This document shows, in pieces, positions 10,600 to 57,876 of a stretch of 64,000 bases of DNA. The first letter of the stretch is position 1; each line of letters starts with the position of its first letter. The DNA is from Scortum barcoo (lineage: Eukaryota > Chordata > Actinopteri > Centrarchiformes > Terapontidae). The stretch spans positions 26,377,068-26,441,067 of the forward strand of contig CM041533.1 in assembly GCA_023238725.1 (NCBI GenBank). The letters are read 5' to 3'. The position numbers and the translations under genes are program-made. A model generated the notes under the pieces. The model was not told the DNA's origin. It saw nothing but the letters and a program-made list of their open reading frames with translations, and ran no database searches.

Positions 10600-13321
10600 G
10601 TGAGTGATACCTTCTGAAACATGTCATTGGTTCAAAATCAGGACTGTAGACAGTTCTCATCACATTAAAAAAAAAAAAAGTATAAGGTGTTTTCTTCTTC
10701 TTTGCATCTTTCAACTAAAATCTGTGAGGTAAAGGTGAAATTTAACTTATTTTAAAATGTTTTAAGTTGTTGTACTCTGATTTCTGTTATTAATACATTT
10801 TCAATAAACAATGTATTTATATACTTTCTTCCAATCTTGTGTTTGAGGACAAATAAAACATGATTATTACTGAGATGAAACAATTTGAGTTATGTTTTTT
10901 CAGCTGTTAAAGAGGCCTATGGGTCTCCTGGGCACCAAACAAAACATTAGAGTTAAAAAAAAGTCAACAAAATGATCTATTATTTTGATATTTTTCCATG
11001 TTAAATTCATTCCACCTTTTATTCATTTAAAAGGAGAGTTTTACTACATGGTGACCTTTTTTGATAATGTTCTCTACTCTGCCAGGAGTCAAATGCAGTA
11101 CAGTTCGTTAGCACCACAAACAGCAGCCCTCAAAATGATGAACACCTCTTTAAAACAATAACTAAACTGAACAACCTTTACATATGTATTTATTTCTGAA
11201 TAGGTGTTTCTGCATTAGTCTAGCTAGGTGTACCTAATAATAAATAAACTCTTCAACTGAGTGGAGAGGGACTATAAATTCCAATATGTTGCGATCATGC
11301 TCAGAATTGACAGAATACATCGACCTGACCTAATCCAGTTTCATTCATTTCTATGTAAAATATAGAGGATTGACCATCTGAATAAAATACTTGTCCCACC
11401 AATGTGCAGCTCATTGATCAGTATATGCACCTAGACCACACACGGCACATGGAGTCACATAACACGTAGCTCCTGTAACACCTGTGTGGGTGTGGAGGGC
11501 CTATAAGAATTGTGATAGCTGTAAATAGCATTTTACCTTTGCATTTGCATATAAAATCATACTGCTGACATTTGCTGTTGTTATCTTGTAACCATATTTA
11601 ATCTGTTTTGCACAGTATTAGAGTTGTTGTCATTAGATTGAGTATTTTATACAGCTGTTGTTTATTGTACATAAATATGTCTGCAGTGAACTTTTACTTC
11701 CTTCTTGTATTTCTCGGCTGGGTTTTTTTCACAGCTTTTCTCCTACACAGAAGAATTTGAGATAAACTGAAGCTAATTATGCTGTATAAAATACACCAGC
11801 TAGGGAATGATCATCATGTTGAGTGATTGAAAATTGTGATCCACTGAGACTCTGATAAATAAATAATCACAGCTGTGGTGTCTGACAAATGGGAGCATTA
11901 GTTGGTCTTAACTGCCACTTAGTTGTATTACAGAGATACTGTGGGCTGTTATCAAAATCATGTCTGAGGGTAACATATGGATGGAACAGCGCAATGTCAC
12001 ATGACCTAGAATCTGAGTTTTAATAGGCTGTTTGTGTGTTTTTACATTCACAGGGAAAGTAAGATTTTCTTGTGGCAGCTCACTGAGTTTGAAACAAGGA
12101 TCAGTAGGTACTTTCACATGCAGCATAAGTGCTCATCTCCCAATATGGCTGCCCCTGTTTTAAAGCATTCCTGAGAGTGTGTCTGTATGCTGCCTGTTTT
12201 AAACTGCAGACACCAGTTTGTTTACATCTAAACAGCCTAATCTGACCCTGGCTGGCTGGTAATCCTCAGTAATGATTGCTCCACATTTAGTCCTGTCGGC
12301 TCTTCACAGGCAGGAGGTTGTGTCAGCCACGTTCACTATTTCATAAATATCGAGGTTCTGTTACCAAATCCTTGTTTGAGTTGCGTTTTATGCACATGCA
12401 CAGTGTAATTCTTACACACACCCACGCAGCTTCATCCACATCCACGCACACTTCCAACCACACTGACACAAACACGCACAGGTTATGTAATCTGACATTG
12501 TTTTTCTCTCCATTGATCCAGTCTCAGGCACAAATATATCTGAAATTGCATGTGTGTCACATTAATCCCCCAAAATAGGACAAAAAAACATTTGGAATTG
12601 CACATTATATAACAAAATTGTGAGGCAACTGCAGCCAGCACAGTATATTTTTAAAGTGTGAAATGTGATTGCAATTCTCTGCTCAGGGACCCTGTCAGTG
12701 GTAACAGTCTGTTTACAGACACAACGTCTACAGTCTCTTACAATACAGCCACAGAGACACATCAATACAATATGTAATCTTAATAATCCTCAACAGACCA
12801 AACTCAGAGTAGGAATTCAAATGGTCTTCTGACAAATACAAATATGATTACAGAACTTAAAATTAACTTAAAACCTGATTTTATTATGGTTATATTTGTG
12901 GTGGAATTTCAAGCTTTAGAAAATGTGAACAATGAACCTGTAGGTTTAAAAAGTGTCAGTTCACTGTTAAAGAGTCCAGACAGCAGTTGCTGTTATATGC
13001 AACTTACAAGAAATCATGCGATGAATGCAGATGAGCTCGAGATGTTACTCAGAAATGAATGGCACATAGCTGTGGTTGCCAGGTAACAGTGGTCGTCTTT
13101 AGGAATGCTGCACAGCCGTACAGGTAGTAGAGGTAGAACCCCACTGAGCCAGAAGAGTAACACAGAGGCTGCGACAGGTTCAGCTTCACAACTTCATGGT
13201 AACTTTACACAATAAAGTTTGTTTCATTTGTGGGCTGATTAAAGATGAATGCATGGTGGGGTAACAACTTCGGCTTGTATACACCATTTAATGAAGACCA
13301 TGAGTAAGTCAGATTCCTCTA

Positions 13322-13357
13322 CAGTGTGTGTGTGTCTGTGTCTGTGTGTGTGTGTCT

Positions 13358-13408
<51 letters not shown>
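13322..13408 (+). repeat. Compound (TG)n/(TCTG)n microsatellite
   Basis: A TG run with regularly spaced tctgtgtctg interruptions, then more than 20 uninterrupted TG units. The antisense reading produces an artificial His/Thr-rich ORF. Confidence 0.95.
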
Positions 13409-13410
<2 letters not shown>

Positions 13411-14544
13411 GGTACAAGCACTGCCTGAGGAAGAGACAAAAAGAAAGAAGTTTTGTGTTGAAGGAGAGTTCAGTGTTTTGTCTTTATAGTAATCTGGCAT
13501 AACTAAATGATGATCATAAATGTGATCACACATCAATATAAAGAATGTTATTCACCATATTTTCACCATGGATTTGAACATATTACATAGTTCTGCTGTG
13601 GGTCCTTGAAACATTTATAAAATGAAAAATCTATTAACAACTGTCAGGTTCATTCAGGTCAGACTCTATACACCAGTATAGGTGTGAATGTAACCACCTG
13701 ATAACATGCACTGACATATGGCTGTTGGTTAGTTGACCTGTAGGTGGCACAACAAGCTCACATAGTGACTGACCTTAAAGGCATTTTAAAGTTCTTGGAA
13801 TAACACAGGGAACGCGCAACAAAAATAATTTATTTGTGGACCATGTCAAGAGAGGATAGATTCAGATTTGGGTCTGTATGGAATTGAAATAGAATTAATA
13901 TTAATTATGTTTAAACATTAAAAGCTCTCATCTTAAGTCAAATAAAATATTGTTTATTAGAATGCACTATATATGGAAAGGAAAAAGATAAAGAACTAAA
14001 GTAGTCCATCCTCAGTTAAAAAGGGAAACAGGTGGCATTTCAATTTCAAACTATAATTTCAGATTTTTCAGTTGAGTTGAGTCTGATAAAAAATTGGTTC
14101 AGTCCTCCAACGACTCCATGGGTGGACATAGAGGGTAACACCACAGCTCCAATTCCTCCAATTCAATGAGAATGTGTATAAATTTAACAAAAATGTTTTA
14201 AATCATCCATTCAAAATGCATAATCAGGACAATATCATCTAAAATGTTCAATGTTCATTCAGTAGATCAGGATACATGTCCTGACTTTTAGTGTGGTTTG
14301 TATATAAAAGCACTGTGCCTATAATGTAACGGTGTATCACTAATACATGTGTTACATAACTGTAGTGCTGAAATGACAACAGCATGATTTCACATCTGAG
14401 CAATCTTTTGTCACAGATGTAAGGAATCTTTCAGTAGAGATGTACAGCCTCTCCTTAGAAGGTGACTGAAAGATTTACATTAAGCTTTGAACACATTTAG
14501 GACAGGATCATTTGTCTTAAATTCTGTGTTTGTAGAGAAGGTCT

Positions 14545-14648
14545 AAGGACAGAGGGTGTCACAACTATACAGATTGTAAAGCCCTCTGAGGCAAACAATG
14601 TTTTGTGATTTTGGGCTTTAAATAAATAAAAATTGAAATTTGAATTTG
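14545..14648 (-). repeat. Interspersed repeat terminus, same family as 47574-48500
   Basis: The reverse complement contains agcccaaaatcacaaaacat, ttgcctcagagggctttaca and atctgtatagttgtgacacc. This is almost identical to the left end of the copy at 47574 and to the fragment at 62595. Confidence 0.8.
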
Positions 14649-14889
14649 AGAAGTCAGATCTTTATTAATGGGCAAAATGCTTCACATTTGAACTGTGAAT
14701 TAAAACTCCCATCCACAAGGGGGAAAAAATGGTTAAATAAAGTTTAATAAAACAATGACAATATTTCTGTTAAACACAGAAGTCCACAGCATTTATTTAT
14801 TTTATTACTCTAGTTATTTATCTTAAATTTTATTTTATATTGTTATTTTTTAAATTCTTTTTTTTTCTTGTTGACAGCCTCTATTGTTT

Positions 14890-15015
14890 TTAATATTCTT
14901 TTAGCATTGTTAGGAGAGCCTGGGATTTAAGAATTTCATTACCAATGATTGCTGATGTAATTGTTGTGTAATGACAATAAATTCTTGAAATCTTGAAATC
15001 TTGAAATCTTGAAAG
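14890..15015 (+). mobile_element. LINE 3' tail with an octamer repeat
   Basis: The gacaataaattcttgaaatc tail is followed by further copies of cttgaaat. A LINE 3' UTR-like phrase (gggatttaagaatttcatta) precedes it. This looks like the terminal part of a truncated retroposon. Confidence 0.55.
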
Positions 15016-16515
15016 CATGGTTCTGGTGTGTAAAGACTGATATTACAACTACTGGTTGCTTCACAACACTTCACAACACTCTGTGTATTACTGACATAGT
15101 AACTTGCACTATTTGCACCACTTAAAGTAGTACTTTTACTACTAATATGGTTACTACTACATCTTTACTTCTACCACCAATGTGCTGCTACTATCATTTC
15201 TACTAGCAAGTGATATTGACTATTTTATAATAGTAGTCAAGTTGATTTGAACTCTTATCTAGTATTTCTGGCTATTATATTTACTGTAGCTGAGGACACA
15301 GTTAGCATAAATGAAGAAGGAAATATAACAGAATATAAAAAGAAAATGAGTTAATCAATCTGTCATTTAAAATAGAGCATTTAGGGATGCAGTGTCTTTT
15401 TTGAACACTAGTGGTTGCTGTAAAAGTAATTATCAACAACTCCCCAAAAGATAGCTCAAAATTTGCAACTAAATATTACAAGACTTACATGGCAAGAATA
15501 AGCTGCCACAGCATCGCCATCTGCATCATTTACAGACAGGGACATGTTCTGAAGGGTCAATCATTAGATGTTTTGCCTGAAACCAAAATCTGCTCCCTCA
15601 AGAGAGTTGAGACGTCCCATGAACAGGATGAAGTGTGCTGCACTTCTAAAGAAAGTTCACCCTGATTCCTGATATAATTATTCTTATCATTTATCTATGT
15701 ATCAGCTGTGTAATGACATCGAGGATGTGGTTTATGGTGACAGTTTGGTACACCTTGTTGACAAAACAGAATCAGAGGTCATTTGGGTAGTATGTATGTA
15801 TGTGGTAATTGTAAAAGTGTTGTATGGTCAGGGCTTTTTCTTTAACTCTGTCTTTGTTTTGAAACAGGTGCTATCACAGTCTTATAGAATATCCCCTTAA
15901 TTTCTTTATCAAATCAACTAAATCTGGCAATTTCAACCACCATTTCATAGCAAAGTGCAAACAGTACAAATCACACTCTGAGAATAACACAATAAAATGA
16001 CAAAACAACAACAACAACAACAACAGTCTCAGGTCGTTTCAGAGATCAAAATATGTATGTTTCAGTAAATATCCAAGGCTTTTTGGGTTGTTTTACATTT
16101 CAGTGCTTTCTTAAAATGTATGAACTCATTCATGAAGACAAAGAACAGTGGCCCTGGCATTAATAAATCAACATGTGGATAAAAAGTTTAGCCATAATAA
16201 TCAGGCTGTTGATAATCATTTCTCTTTTTTTAATCGTTCATTAGAGCTTAAAACTTAATATTGATATATTCTAATTTGGGCGATTGAGACTCTTTTTCAC
16301 ATATCCATTTTAAAAAGATTCCCAAAACGATCTTGTATAATTACAAGCAAAAATCAAAGCATTTTATCAGTATATAAAATCTTCATCTCAGAAGCTCATT
16401 ACAGTGATATTTATAGTTTTAGAATGACTTCCTTTAGCTTTGGGTGAACACAGAGAGCTCTGTGATGGAAACTTTTCATCTAAATTTCCCCCTCACTACA
16501 AAGACGATCTACATC

Positions 16516-16586
16516 TACGTCATCTTCACCCAACGGCGGCTGGCTACGTCACATATGTTGCATTCATGTGCCATTGGAGTATATAG
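16516..16586 (+). promoter_or_regulatory. Promoter-like cluster: two CRE-like sites, reverse CCAAT, TATA-like box
   Basis: TACGTCA occurs at 16516-16522 and 16545-16551, ATTGG (CCAAT on the other strand) at 16573-16577 and TATATAG at 16580-16586. The order and spacing suit an inducible polymerase II promoter with a start near 16610. It would be a candidate upstream promoter for xpr1 (ATG 0.8 kb downstream) or for a non-coding transcript. No translated product is recognised after it. Confidence 0.4.
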
Positions 16587-17051
16587 CAGAGGTGAGGAAA
16601 GACGCAGGCTATTATCAGAATCTAGAGGAAATAACGTTAAAGACATCAAATTAAAAAGACCAGCAGAGACACAGGACTGAGCAGTATGTCATAAAGACAG
16701 TGATCGGTTTCCTCAGCAATAATCAATAACACTAATGCTGCCATCAAGGACACAATTATCTCTGTTGAAGCGCAAACAAAATCCGGCAAAGGAAAACACT
16801 ATCTGCTGATAAACACCAACAGTAATGTCTGAGTGAAACAAAGAACTGCAGCGGTGCTAAATATAAGGCATGACCGCATCGCTGTTTATACCTCCCCTGT
16901 CTATGACACCCGGCTCATTGCCCCACCACTGGAGGACGTTTCTGAGGAAATGCCACACCTTGTTTGACTCACCAGCATGTTCATGTGCGCTCACGATTGC
17001 TTTATTTTAGTATTTCCAACTGCACCTGAAGGCAGCGGGAGGTGGAGAGAG

Positions 17052-17086
<35 letters not shown>

Positions 17087-17179
17087 GACTAGCTCGGCAC
17101 CGTGAGCCTGTTGACCAGAAAGCAGCCACTGTTCGGCGCCTCACGTCAAACCAGCTTTAACCTTGTTGTTTGAGCTGTG

Positions 17180-17280
17180 ATGTGACTGATCCGTCGAGTG
17201 TGTGTGTGTGAGAGAGAGACAGAGAGACCAAAAATAGAGAAATGTGTCCGGTGTCTCGCTCGGGTACCGTGAAGACATAG
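17180..17280 (+). promoter_or_regulatory. Upstream ORFs in the presumed xpr1 leader
   Basis: A start-stop ATG-TGA sits at 17180-17185. A 12-codon ORF (MCPVSRSGTVKT) sits at 17242-17280, ending 122 bases before the xpr1 ATG. A (GA)n run at 17055-17082 lies just upstream. The transcription start is not visible, so inclusion of both uORFs in the mRNA is inferred from proximity. Confidence 0.4.
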
Positions 17281-17402
17281 AGGGCATCTCTCTGTGTCTG
17301 ACCGAGCAGCCCGACCCTAATCTGCGGTGGAGAGCCTGAGCAGCAGCCCGACCCTCCGGTCCAGGAGACAGAGACACACGGCACCGACACCGAGCTGTCG
17401 AC

Positions 17403-50762
<33,360 letters not shown>

Positions 50763-51371
50763 CATCAGGCCACGCCCCTCGCCTGGGTCCAGAATTTATT
50801 CAAAGGAGGAAACTCCACCTCCTAACCGAGGAATTACCCAGCGAGTTGGGCGTTGAACTCTCAACTGAGGACGAGTTTTAAACTTTAATGCCTACGTAAT
50901 CCTTTCTCCAATGCATGAGCCTCTGCTTGGTTTTAGAACTATTTCAAGAGGGAAACTTTTTCCTCTTGAACAAACAATCCAGCAACAAGGCCATCAAAAT
51001 CCTACTCCTACCTTCAATAATAACCTGGGGTGGGCTTATCACTTAAACTCTACCTTACCCAAGCAGTGGGTGAAAAAACTCTGTCAACCACAGCCACCCA
51101 GAGGTGGACTTTTTAATTACACCCACTCCTCAGCCATTGCTTGGGCTCTCCTCAAAGCCTCAGCCTAACATGAACAACGCAGCTAAATGGAACGCAAGCC
51201 GATCACCCTGACAGGAAGTGTCCCTGCTCCCTCTCGGTGCCACACAGCTCCCACACAGGGAGAGGCCAACAGCTTCCACTACTACTGCTGTTGAGGACAA
51301 AAATATTTTTCCCCACCTTTAGTTATTAGTCTTATCCTACACAGCATCCAGGTGCTCAGAGAAAGGCTTTC

Positions 51372-51377
51372 AATAAA
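51372..51377 (+). terminator. Proximal poly(A) signal candidate for xpr1
   Basis: AATAAA 610 bases after the stop codon, the first clear hexamer in the 3' UTR. Cleavage here would leave a short 3' UTR. Confidence 0.4.
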
Positions 51378-54300
51378 TGAAGTACCATTCACACCTCAAG
51401 ACATCTCAAGTCTACCGTAATTTGGACCTCAGAATGAACATGAAGCCCTTCTTCTCAGTAATGATGATAAGGGTCCTCCTCTACCTTTTCAGCAAGTCTT
51501 TAGGCCTTGTGACCTTCTCTCTGACCCTTGGAGTTTATGCTGGCTAATAGACTATCCTGACAAACATTTGGTGATGTCAGTCAGTTTCTGGCTCAACTCC
51601 CTCGCTCTTCAGCTTGCTCCTTCAAATCATCACAGAGCTGCCTACCTGCACCTTACATGCTTTAGAGACACACACAGGAACACGCACTTTGTAGGAAGAA
51701 TGAATTGGAGTGGAATGCCTATTGTGTGCTCACACACACAGACAGTGATTTCATATGTTTTATCTTTCATGGATGTGCAACACTTGATCATAAACCTTTT
51801 TGAAACCCTGGGAAGAAAACACACATACATAGACTAGTGATTATTTGTAACAGTGGTTGTAAATATGAGACGGACCAAAGTAGGAGGTGGTGTGAAAATA
51901 TTCACAAAATATTAAAATACTCCATTAAAAACATAAGAAGTGCTGAATTCAGACTGTGTGGAACAGCAGCTGGAATGACTGTTCAGCCATGGAGAAGGAA
52001 ATTTTACTTTTGTTTCTGGAAAAGAGATGAAGATCATCTTAATCATCCCGCGGTAACTCCCAGTCATCCCATGAGGAAAAAATATCCTGGTTTTGCAGAA
52101 TGTATGGCAACTTATTTATGTATGTAAGAGTGGGAGAGATGCCTAAATACCACTTGTTTTTGGATAACTTTAAACAAGACCTACAATGACTCCTAAGGAA
52201 TTTTAATTTTATCCCCTGAAATCCTGATTGGAAAAAATGACAAGTGATTGAAAACTTTTGTTTTATGAAACAGAATTTCTTGTCTGTTAAACTTGTTCAT
52301 TGAAATGTGACAACTGTGTAAAAGGGGGGAGATCACCTGTCTATCACATACTGGTCCAAACTGTCACAATCACAAGTGAGTTATTCTGAATGAAATGGTT
52401 GTTACAGTTGGTTGGTTTGGTGTTGAAGGAGCCATGTGGGAGTGAATCTGATTAGCTGGGTTTACACTCAAGATGCATGCTGGTGTAACTCAGGTTCCAT
52501 AAACAATCTGCTTTGGTTTTAACACTTAAATAGACAAGGTCAGTTGGAAGAAATAGCTATTTATTCTGGCAACAAAGTCATTTTTCAGTTCAGTATGTAA
52601 TTGAACTATTCAACACATTTAGTGAGTCTGCTATAAATTCTCAAATAGCAGCTCAGGCCTGTATTACCTCACTAGCAGAGAGAACCAGGGCTTTATATTA
52701 AAGTAGTTTATTCCCATTCCACGCTTCCCAGGTAAAGCAAAGTCAAAACTTCCTCCATGTTTCCGTGTTGTCTTGATATATTCAGTATGATTTCTATTTC
52801 CACAACACTAATTCTATTTGTGCAACAACAGAGTCCTGTCACAGTTAACACTGTGCTGCTCTGGTTCTCTATCAGAAATAGTGTTTTCATTCATCATATA
52901 ATTCCATTTCTTTCAGTTTACTGTTTTGGCCTTGAAACTCTATGAGTCCTTTTGAATTATATAGTGATTATACATTGAATTAACACTGGTCAGAGAATAC
53001 TGAAATGAATAGGTGGGTGAGACAGATATTTCTGTTAAAAAGAGAAACTTAGAGCAACAGAGTGTAATTAGTTCTGTGGAAGAGTACATTATTCTTAAAT
53101 TGCCACATGAGAGCCATCAGTAATTTCATCCCCCTCATTGTTTTTATTATCTGGCCTTCATTTGTTTATGCCACTCTGCCATTATTTGATTTTATATGAG
53201 AAGAGTTGAAGAAGATAGAAGATAGTTGAAGGGTTGGTCTGTGGTTTGATGTCATGTGTCTGAGCTATAATAGTGAGCTATAATATGAAACCATCTTTTA
53301 TTGTTTGTTGAAGACAGGTAGTTGTGATTACACTGGAGATAATGTTTTTCTAAATAACATCCTAATTCAGTGAAGATATACATTTTTGTTGCCTTTGTTC
53401 ACATTCCCAAAGTGGTTGACACAGGGCCAACATCAGCTCATGCTGTGGTCTTAAATTAAAAGTAAGAATGCCGTTTAGTTGAAGAGTTTCTGTTTACGTT
53501 TTTTTTTCCCCCTGCTCATTTCTTTTATTAATCACATATTCAGCACAAACTGTTCTCTTTTTACTTTTAAGATTTTGTTAACAGCTTGTGAATGAGGGTA
53601 ACTGACTTCTGAAATATTTCAGGAAGCCCTAATTGAAGTCTGTTACCAGTAGCAATAAGTCTTATGTGCATTTTAATGCCTAACTTAATTTTCTTTTTTC
53701 CATTTTCTTTGTCAGTATGAAAGCTGACTTGAGGAAGGGTACAAAGCAGTAGAGTTTGCAGTTTTCATCATTTTGTTGTAGTTCTATCTGGAGCTTGCTA
53801 AAGTATAGAGTAGAACAACAACTAAGACATGTAATGCATCAGTGCTTTTAAACTCTGTATCCCGTTTCATGTTTCAACATGAGAGAAGACACTATTTAAC
53901 TGTCCAGCTAGCAGGGATAGCAGAGCTGTTGTCAGTTTAGCCAAATAAACATGACAATAATTAAGCTGAAAGAAGAAAATAATCAATTAAGCACTCACCA
54001 CAATTGTTAAGATGCTTTATTTCTTAGTATTTATAAGTTTCTTGTACCACGTTTAGATTTGGATCTCCTGAGTTGAGTGATTTTCTCTCTCAATTTCAGT
54101 TCATTTAAGAAATAAACTATGCTTCTAATGTCTACTATCTTCTCTCACTTCATGCTAACATAGTGTGAGTTTTTCTTACTTATATGTATATTGGATTTGT
54201 GCTCTTTAGTAACAACAGAGACAAACGTGACATCCAACATGATCTAGAACATCGTAGGCCATTAGTAATACAAAATATGCAACATATATCTCATAAATAG

Positions 54301-55994
54301 TATAAAAGAAGCAATATGAAGAATATTAATCTTATCTATTTACTTCCATTTAATCATCTTCTGTTAGAGCACTGCTAACAGAAAGCAATAGTTAGCAAAC
54401 AGTTGTGAGATGGGTGTCTAAGGTACTAAAATAGCTTCAGTAGTTCAACAACAAGCCCTGTGAGTATGGTCACTGTGTCACTGAGATTAGAAGCAAAGAT
54501 TTCACAAAGATGTACAGCTGTACCTGGTGAGACCAGGCCTTTAAAGTGACACTGTGGAGCTGGCTGACAATCAGTCATTTGGCTGTGCAGGAAGTAACTC
54601 AAGGTTTATAACAATGTCTGTGCTCATCCAGGATGAAGCTATCAACTGAAATAAGCTTGACCAAGAAAATGTTGATTTCCATGCAGCAGACACAACCATT
54701 CCATCCAAAGAGAACTGTTAAGTTTTCACATTTTAAATGGAGTGCATTGTTCAGGTCTTTTATTTTGTGATTCCTCAGGTTTTCATGTTGAGACGTGTTA
54801 CTTTATAAGAAAGATTACTATAAAGCCTTCCTGTGTTTAAAATAACATATTCTGTAGTGACAGGAAAGTAATAAGATTTTAACTCAGGACATCATGAGCA
54901 CATTTGCACCTTAGCCTGCTAATTCACAAGCAGCATGGAAGCTTTCTGACTTCCTGTCACCTGCCCCTTTTTTATTTGAGAAGAATGAATGTACTATTTG
55001 AAGCCTCTTTCTACAAATGTGTTTGTTTCTGTTTCTATTTCTGTTTATTTGAATACACCAGACACTTGCTTTAACTTAGAAAAGAAACCTCTAGAAAGAG
55101 AGATAGGACATTTCAGGTATTTGTTTTATTTTATATTGTTTTGAATCAGTACCAATGCCAAATAGGTTGATCTTCCCAAACCTTTGTGTTCCTTCAATAC
55201 CACAACCAAGCTGAATGGTGTTTAACTTGTTATGATCCTGAACTGAGCGTTTTAACATTTCAGCTGCAGGCAGGCTGACGAGGCTCTGATTGATTTGGAC
55301 AGTGTTGTTTTAGAGCTTGAAAAAGTAAATAGTGTCTTTTTGGTTTTATTTTTCTACATTCCATACGATGACTCACATTCCCATCACACGTGAACGTCAA
55401 ACTGCTTTTATGTGGACAGGTTTGAGACTGTGACAGACAGGTGAACCCCCTTTTCTTTTTTTTTTTTTTTTCAAAAGGTAAATCAATTGAAATCCACCTG
55501 TAGAGGGCTGGGTATTGATCGTCAATATCTTTTTTTGTACTACTGTAAATATATCCTTAGCTTAGAGTATCCAAAGTTAGCTTAAAATATCTGCTCAGAC
55601 TTTACTTATTTGTTGAGATAGTTTCTGATTTCATCCAAAGTTTACTAATGTTTAGACATTTTATTTAGGTTTTGGAACAGATGTTTGTGTTCAGACACTC
55701 AGTAGTTGAAGAATTTGGCATCTTTTGTCAAAGACAGAAAATCATATGTAAACAGTCTATATTCCTCAATGTGAGGTACTTAAACTCTGGTAGTGTGTGG
55801 GCACTATGTCAGAACATTTTAAACGATACCCAGCCCTTGTTAAGAAAGGTGGGTTATGCTGGACCAAACGGAAGCTCATTCAGAATGTCTTAGGAGTGTT
55901 TCAGCATAACTGTCTATTGTCAACAAGCTGATTTTCACATTGTACCTGTTGGTTTTGACCAAAATCTCATCAGTTGCTTCATGTTAAAGTTAGT

Positions 55995-56428
55995 CAATGG
56001 GCCTCATGCAAGAACATTTTCCTATCTTTATTCTTGACTTTTTACAGTGATGTTTTGTGTTACCTTCTGTTGTGTACCAAGTCAGATTCAGCAAACTCTC
56101 CTGACTGCACACGCAGTGACCAGCTCCGAATGGGAGAACTCTCTGCAAACCTAGCAGACTGTAGAAGCTGCTGAGAAATATGCCAATAAGATCAGTTTAA
56201 AAAAAGAAATCTCAGTAAATTGGCATGTTATGATGATGGTGATATAGTGAAGAGAATATACATTTAGTTTATTTTGATTATGTATTGTATTTTAGATGAT
56301 TTTGATATTATATTAGAATTCAAAATGTGCTTAAGGCGTGATGAGCGGCACACTCTCTGTTCATGACTGAACACTTGCCACTTAAAATAAATCTGTTCAT
56401 ACAAGTGGTTCTTGCATGAGGCCCATTG
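55995..56428. mobile_element. Non-autonomous DNA transposon with 21-base perfect terminal inverted repeats
   Basis: caatgggcctcatgcaagaac at 55995-56015 is the exact reverse complement of 56408-56428. If the transposon proper starts at gggcc, the flanking AT on each side could be a 2-base target duplication. It is 434 bases long with no transposase, downstream of xpr1 and possibly within its long 3' UTR. Confidence 0.8.
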
Positions 56429-57876
56429 TCCTGAGTTCATGCCAGCATCAGAAACCTGATATTTCTGGTTTTTCAGATGTTCTTTAGACCCAGATTTGGA
56501 AGATTTCTGTAGTGAACCAGTTTTCAGGATAGTGATCAGAATCGGACATGAAGTACTCAAGTTGCAATCGGAAGAAACTGAGCATCATGTTCTGCTCTGT
56601 GGAGGAGACAACACCACTGTTAGCTCAGAGGTTTTCTGTCCTCAGATCTGTGCTCAGCAGAAGGAAAACAGGGTTGTCGCTGCAGGGTTCAGTTTTCCAT
56701 GGCGACACTGGTTGGCTCTTCAGGTCCGGGACATCCCAGTTGCTGGTGATGTGGAAAATCTCTCAAGGCTTTTTCCTCAAGTGAGAGGTTGTGATCTTTG
56801 AAAATATTTGATGTTAGTCCGTGCTCTGTGAGGATACGTGTGTCCTTTAATCTGTTTGGAACACCTTTTTTCCACCAGTTCTGTTGTACAGACAAAAGGC
56901 ATCATCCTCTGGTACTCTCTGAAAGTCTGGGTCTGGAGCATGGAGCCTCTCAGAGGACATGGGACATGATTTATTGACGACATGAAGCCATGCTGTTGGT
57001 ACGATGTATTGTCTTTTTACACCACAAACATGTTGCTATTTTAGAGTAATTTGGTCTAATTGACTCAGCTGAGACAACTGGCCCAAAGCTCAGTGTGGAA
57101 CAGAGAAACAAACACAACCTCCACCTGGGTCAGTGTAGTTTAAACAAAACGTAACAAGACTAACATGGAGCCAAAAACCAAAATGTGACAGACATGCTCT
57201 GTTTCTTCTCCATTTAACAGGACCAGCGCATTTTTATGATTGAAAACAGAGATTGTTTTGATCCATGTTCTGACCCCACCACCATGTGACCCAGAGCTGT
57301 TGATTATACAATACATTATATTGATGAATATATTGAATAGAAGCATTGTATAATCAGTGACTGTGCTGTGGGTGTTGTCTTGTATGTACAGTAGCAGCGT
57401 TATGCTACAGAGGTGCCTGGTTCACCAACCCCTGTTACAGTTTTTCAGTAAAAACAACAAAGCTCAAAAGGTGTTTGTGGCTGAGAGTCTTATTTTCTGC
57501 ACATTGATGATTATGTGTCAGTTTACGACATGCAGGTACTTGTGTAATACGTCTAACAGTTTAAATTATATCAGGATTTCGGAAAACGATCCTTAAATTT
57601 GGGGATTGGAGCTGCTCAGCATGTTCAGTATAATTATCAGCATTTGACTGTTATAAATCTCTTTCTATATCTTAAATAGTTCAAACTAGCTCCACGTGGA
57701 CCAGCTCCAGCAGTAAGATCCTGCATCAATCTAATAATGTAATATGTGGACGGAGCCATTTTCCTGCATATTAGTATCCTAACTTTTGAAATGTGAAGTA
57801 CATTTTACAGATAATGCTCTTGTGTGTTTACCTAATTGAGGTTTTGAAAGCAGAACTGCGTGAGTACTTTTATTAA

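Larger units (their letters stand above)
10610..16440. other. Intergenic stretch with repeats but no convincing gene
   Basis: AT-rich. Apart from the microsatellite at 13322, the repeat end at 14545 and the LINE tail at 14890, only isolated short ORFs are present. Several acceptor-like ttttcag sites exist without matching donors. A (CAA)n run lies near 16005-16025. Confidence 0.5.
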
